Assembly: GCA_021204715.1 (NCBI GenBank)
Contig: JAJPYW010000022.1
Span: 1 to 5,159, forward strand
DNA from: Prevotellaceae bacterium
GTDB taxonomy: Bacteria > Bacteroidota > Bacteroidia > Bacteroidales > Bacteroidaceae
Direction of reading: 5' to 3'
Length of the DNA: 5,159 bases
Shown here: positions 3,917 to 5,159 of the stretch, piece after piece
Numbering within the stretch: position 1 is the first letter of the stretch
Layout of the letters: each line of letters opens with the position of its first letter
The notes under the pieces: model-generated
What the model was told of the DNA's origin: nothing
The model's database searches: none
What the model saw: the letters and a program-made list of their open reading frames with translations, nothing else
Program-made: the position numbers and the translations under genes

Positions 3917-5159
3917 GCCGGGAGATTCTTTAATGAATGTTATCAATTCACGCCCCACGGAGACCTTCACAGGACGCGACACCAAGTCGAGCGAGATGTC
4001 GCTTTCTGGGTCGACCACCTTGAATACAAGCGACGCGTTGCCCGGGTGCTTTTGGCTCATCATGGCCAAGTCGTTTATCAAGGCCGTGTCCAACCGGGGC
4101 AGCGGGACGAGGATGGTTATCTTCTCGATGAGCTTGTCCTTCACGTCGGGCAGCAACTCGATGGAGGTGATTTTCAACACCGGGTCATCGGGCTTGACCT
4201 GCCTGAAACGCGGCCCGCAAGTGGCCTTGATGTAGAGGAGCGTGCCCTCGTTCAAGTAGCCTTGGTAGTTCACCCAGTCGCTTCCCCAGAAAGGAATCTC
4301 GCCCCAGCCCGAGTAGTCCTCAATCTTGGCGATGCCGTAAGGGTTGCCGCTTTTGCTCACGCCGCGCCGCACGCCCGTTACGATGCCGCCCATGGTAATG
4401 TCGCGGCCCGACAGCTTGGCCTTGTCCTCCAATTCGGCCATGTGCGTGTTGCACACATTCTCCAGTATGACGGCATACTCGTCGAGCGGATGGGCCGAGA
4501 GGTAGATGCCTACCAACTCACGCTCTTGGTTCAGCCTTTCAAGGTCGCTCCAACGCTTGGCCGGCAATATTTCCGGGGTGGCCACCTGCACCATGTTCTC
4601 CCCGCCGAAGAGTGAGTGGGAAGCCATGACCTTGTCGGCCTGGTAGCGCATGCCGTAGCGTATAAGGGTGTCCAAGAAAGCCTCCCCCTTGGCGTTCGTG
4701 GCGAAGTATTGCTCGCGTTTCAGTTCGGGGAAACTGTCGAAAGCGCCGGCCAGCGCTAACGATTCCAAGCTTTTGCGGTTGCAGGCGTTCAGGTTGACGC
4801 GCTGTATGAAATCGAAGATGCCTTTGTAGAGGCCCTCTTTTTCCCGCTCCTCCATAATGCTTTGCACGCAGTTCCCGCCCACGCCCTTGACAGCGCCCAG
4901 TCCGAAGCGTATGTTGCCTTGCTTGGTCACGGTGAATTTCAGGTTCGACTCGTTCACGTCGGGCCCGAATACCTTGATGCCCATAATCTTGCACTCGTCC
5001 ATCAGCTTGGTGATGTCCGAGATGTCCGACAAGCTGCGGCTCATGGTGGCGGCCATGTATTCCACCGGGTAGTTGGCTTTCAAGTAGGCCGTCTGGTAGG
5101 CCAACCAAGAGTAGCAGGTGGCGTGCGACTTGTTGAAGGCATACGAGGCAAACTTCTCC
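3896..5159 (-). CDS. dnaE: DNA polymerase III alpha subunit, C-terminal part (5' end outside window)
   Basis: The minus-strand frame is open from the right edge to TAA at 3896-3898, giving 420 residues of the replicative polymerase's catalytic subunit; the PHP and palm domains are off the window. It begins in the fingers with EKFASYAFNKSHATCYSWLAYQ and KANYPVEYMAA, a hallmark of bacterial DnaE. Next come GLGAVKGVG (fragment about 86-94), the helix-hairpin-helix region CNRKSLESLALAGAFDSF, a linker with SHSLFG (about 180-185) where the sliding-clamp motif normally lies, and ERELVGIYLSAHPLDEY. The OB fold follows (about 254-336, TMGGIVTGVRRGVSKSGNPYGIAKIEDYSG), then a C-terminal domain of about 85 residues. 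Translation runs leftward from beyond the edge: an apparent start TTG at 5104 is internal, since the frame upstream encodes conserved fingers sequence. No frameshift is seen. Confidence 0.96.
   Translation of the reverse strand, partial: EKFASYAFNKSHATCYSWLAYQTAYLKANYPVEYMAATMSRSLSDISDITKLMDECKIMGIKVFGPDVNESNLKFTVTKQGNIRFGLGAVKGVGGNCVQSIMEEREKEGLYKGIFDFIQRVNLNACNRKSLESLALAGAFDSFPELKREQYFATNAKGEAFLDTLIRYGMRYQADKVMASHSLFGGENMVQVATPEILPAKRWSDLERLNQERELVGIYLSAHPLDEYAVILENVCNTHMAELEDKAKLSGRDITMGGIVTGVRRGVSKSGNPYGIAKIEDYSGWGEIPFWGSDWVNYQGYLNEGTLLYIKATCGPRFRQVKPDDPVLKITSIELLPDVKDKLIEKITILVPLPRLDTALINDLAMMSQKHPGNASLVFKVVDPESDISLDLVSRPVKVSVGRELITFIKESPGLDYRIN

Noticed and set aside
4046..4615. Long plus-strand and alternative minus-strand frames over dnaE
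   Set aside because: The DnaE frame contains unmistakable family motifs throughout; the others are shadows caused by high G+C content.
5102..5104. TTG at 5104 as the start of a 402-residue DnaE-like protein
   Set aside because: The frame continues upstream to the window edge with conserved DnaE fingers sequence (EKFASYAFNKSHATCYSW), so this is an internal Leu codon.

Overview
The window looks like ordinary core chromosome from a member of the Bacteroidetes, most likely order Bacteroidales, at fairly high G+C. The evidence is the protein sequences (a TonB-dependent receptor barrel, a Bacteroidetes-like AroA with AGTAMRF and PDLAQT motifs, a Bacteroidetes-like DnaE C-terminus), the lack of strong Shine-Dalgarno sequences, and promoter candidates of the TTTG-N19..21-TAnnTTTG kind. 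I do not assign a genus.

Layout, left half (+ strand): the 3' end of a TonB-dependent outer-membrane receptor (1-624) is followed by a gap of about 150 bases. That gap carries the second copy of a 31-base perfect direct repeat whose first copy forms the receptor's own last codons. A candidate promoter then leads into a compact three-gene cluster: aroA (EPSP synthase, shikimate pathway), a small membrane-anchored Cys/His protein of unknown function, and tsaE (ATPase for the t6A tRNA modification). The gap from aroA to the small gene is 24 bases, and the small gene overlaps tsaE by 4 bases (ATGA), so the three are probably co-transcribed and the last two translationally coupled.

Centre (2914-3135): where the two gene groups converge there is a run of three perfect hairpins, the first inside the last codons of tsaE and the second overlapping its stop codon. 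None has a T-tract. They may act as a two-way transcription barrier or be copies of a dispersed palindromic element.

Right half (- strand): the C-terminal third of dnaE (DNA polymerase III alpha, running off the right edge), then trxA (thioredoxin), then a very acidic 109-residue protein of unknown function 20 bases after trxA. A candidate promoter for trxA overlaps the end of dnaE.

I found no RNA gene, insertion sequence, prophage or convincing CRISPR array, and no clearly new multi-gene system. The points most worth a second look are the repeat that supplies the receptor's C-terminus, the hairpin cluster, and the two unknown small proteins placed next to essential genes.
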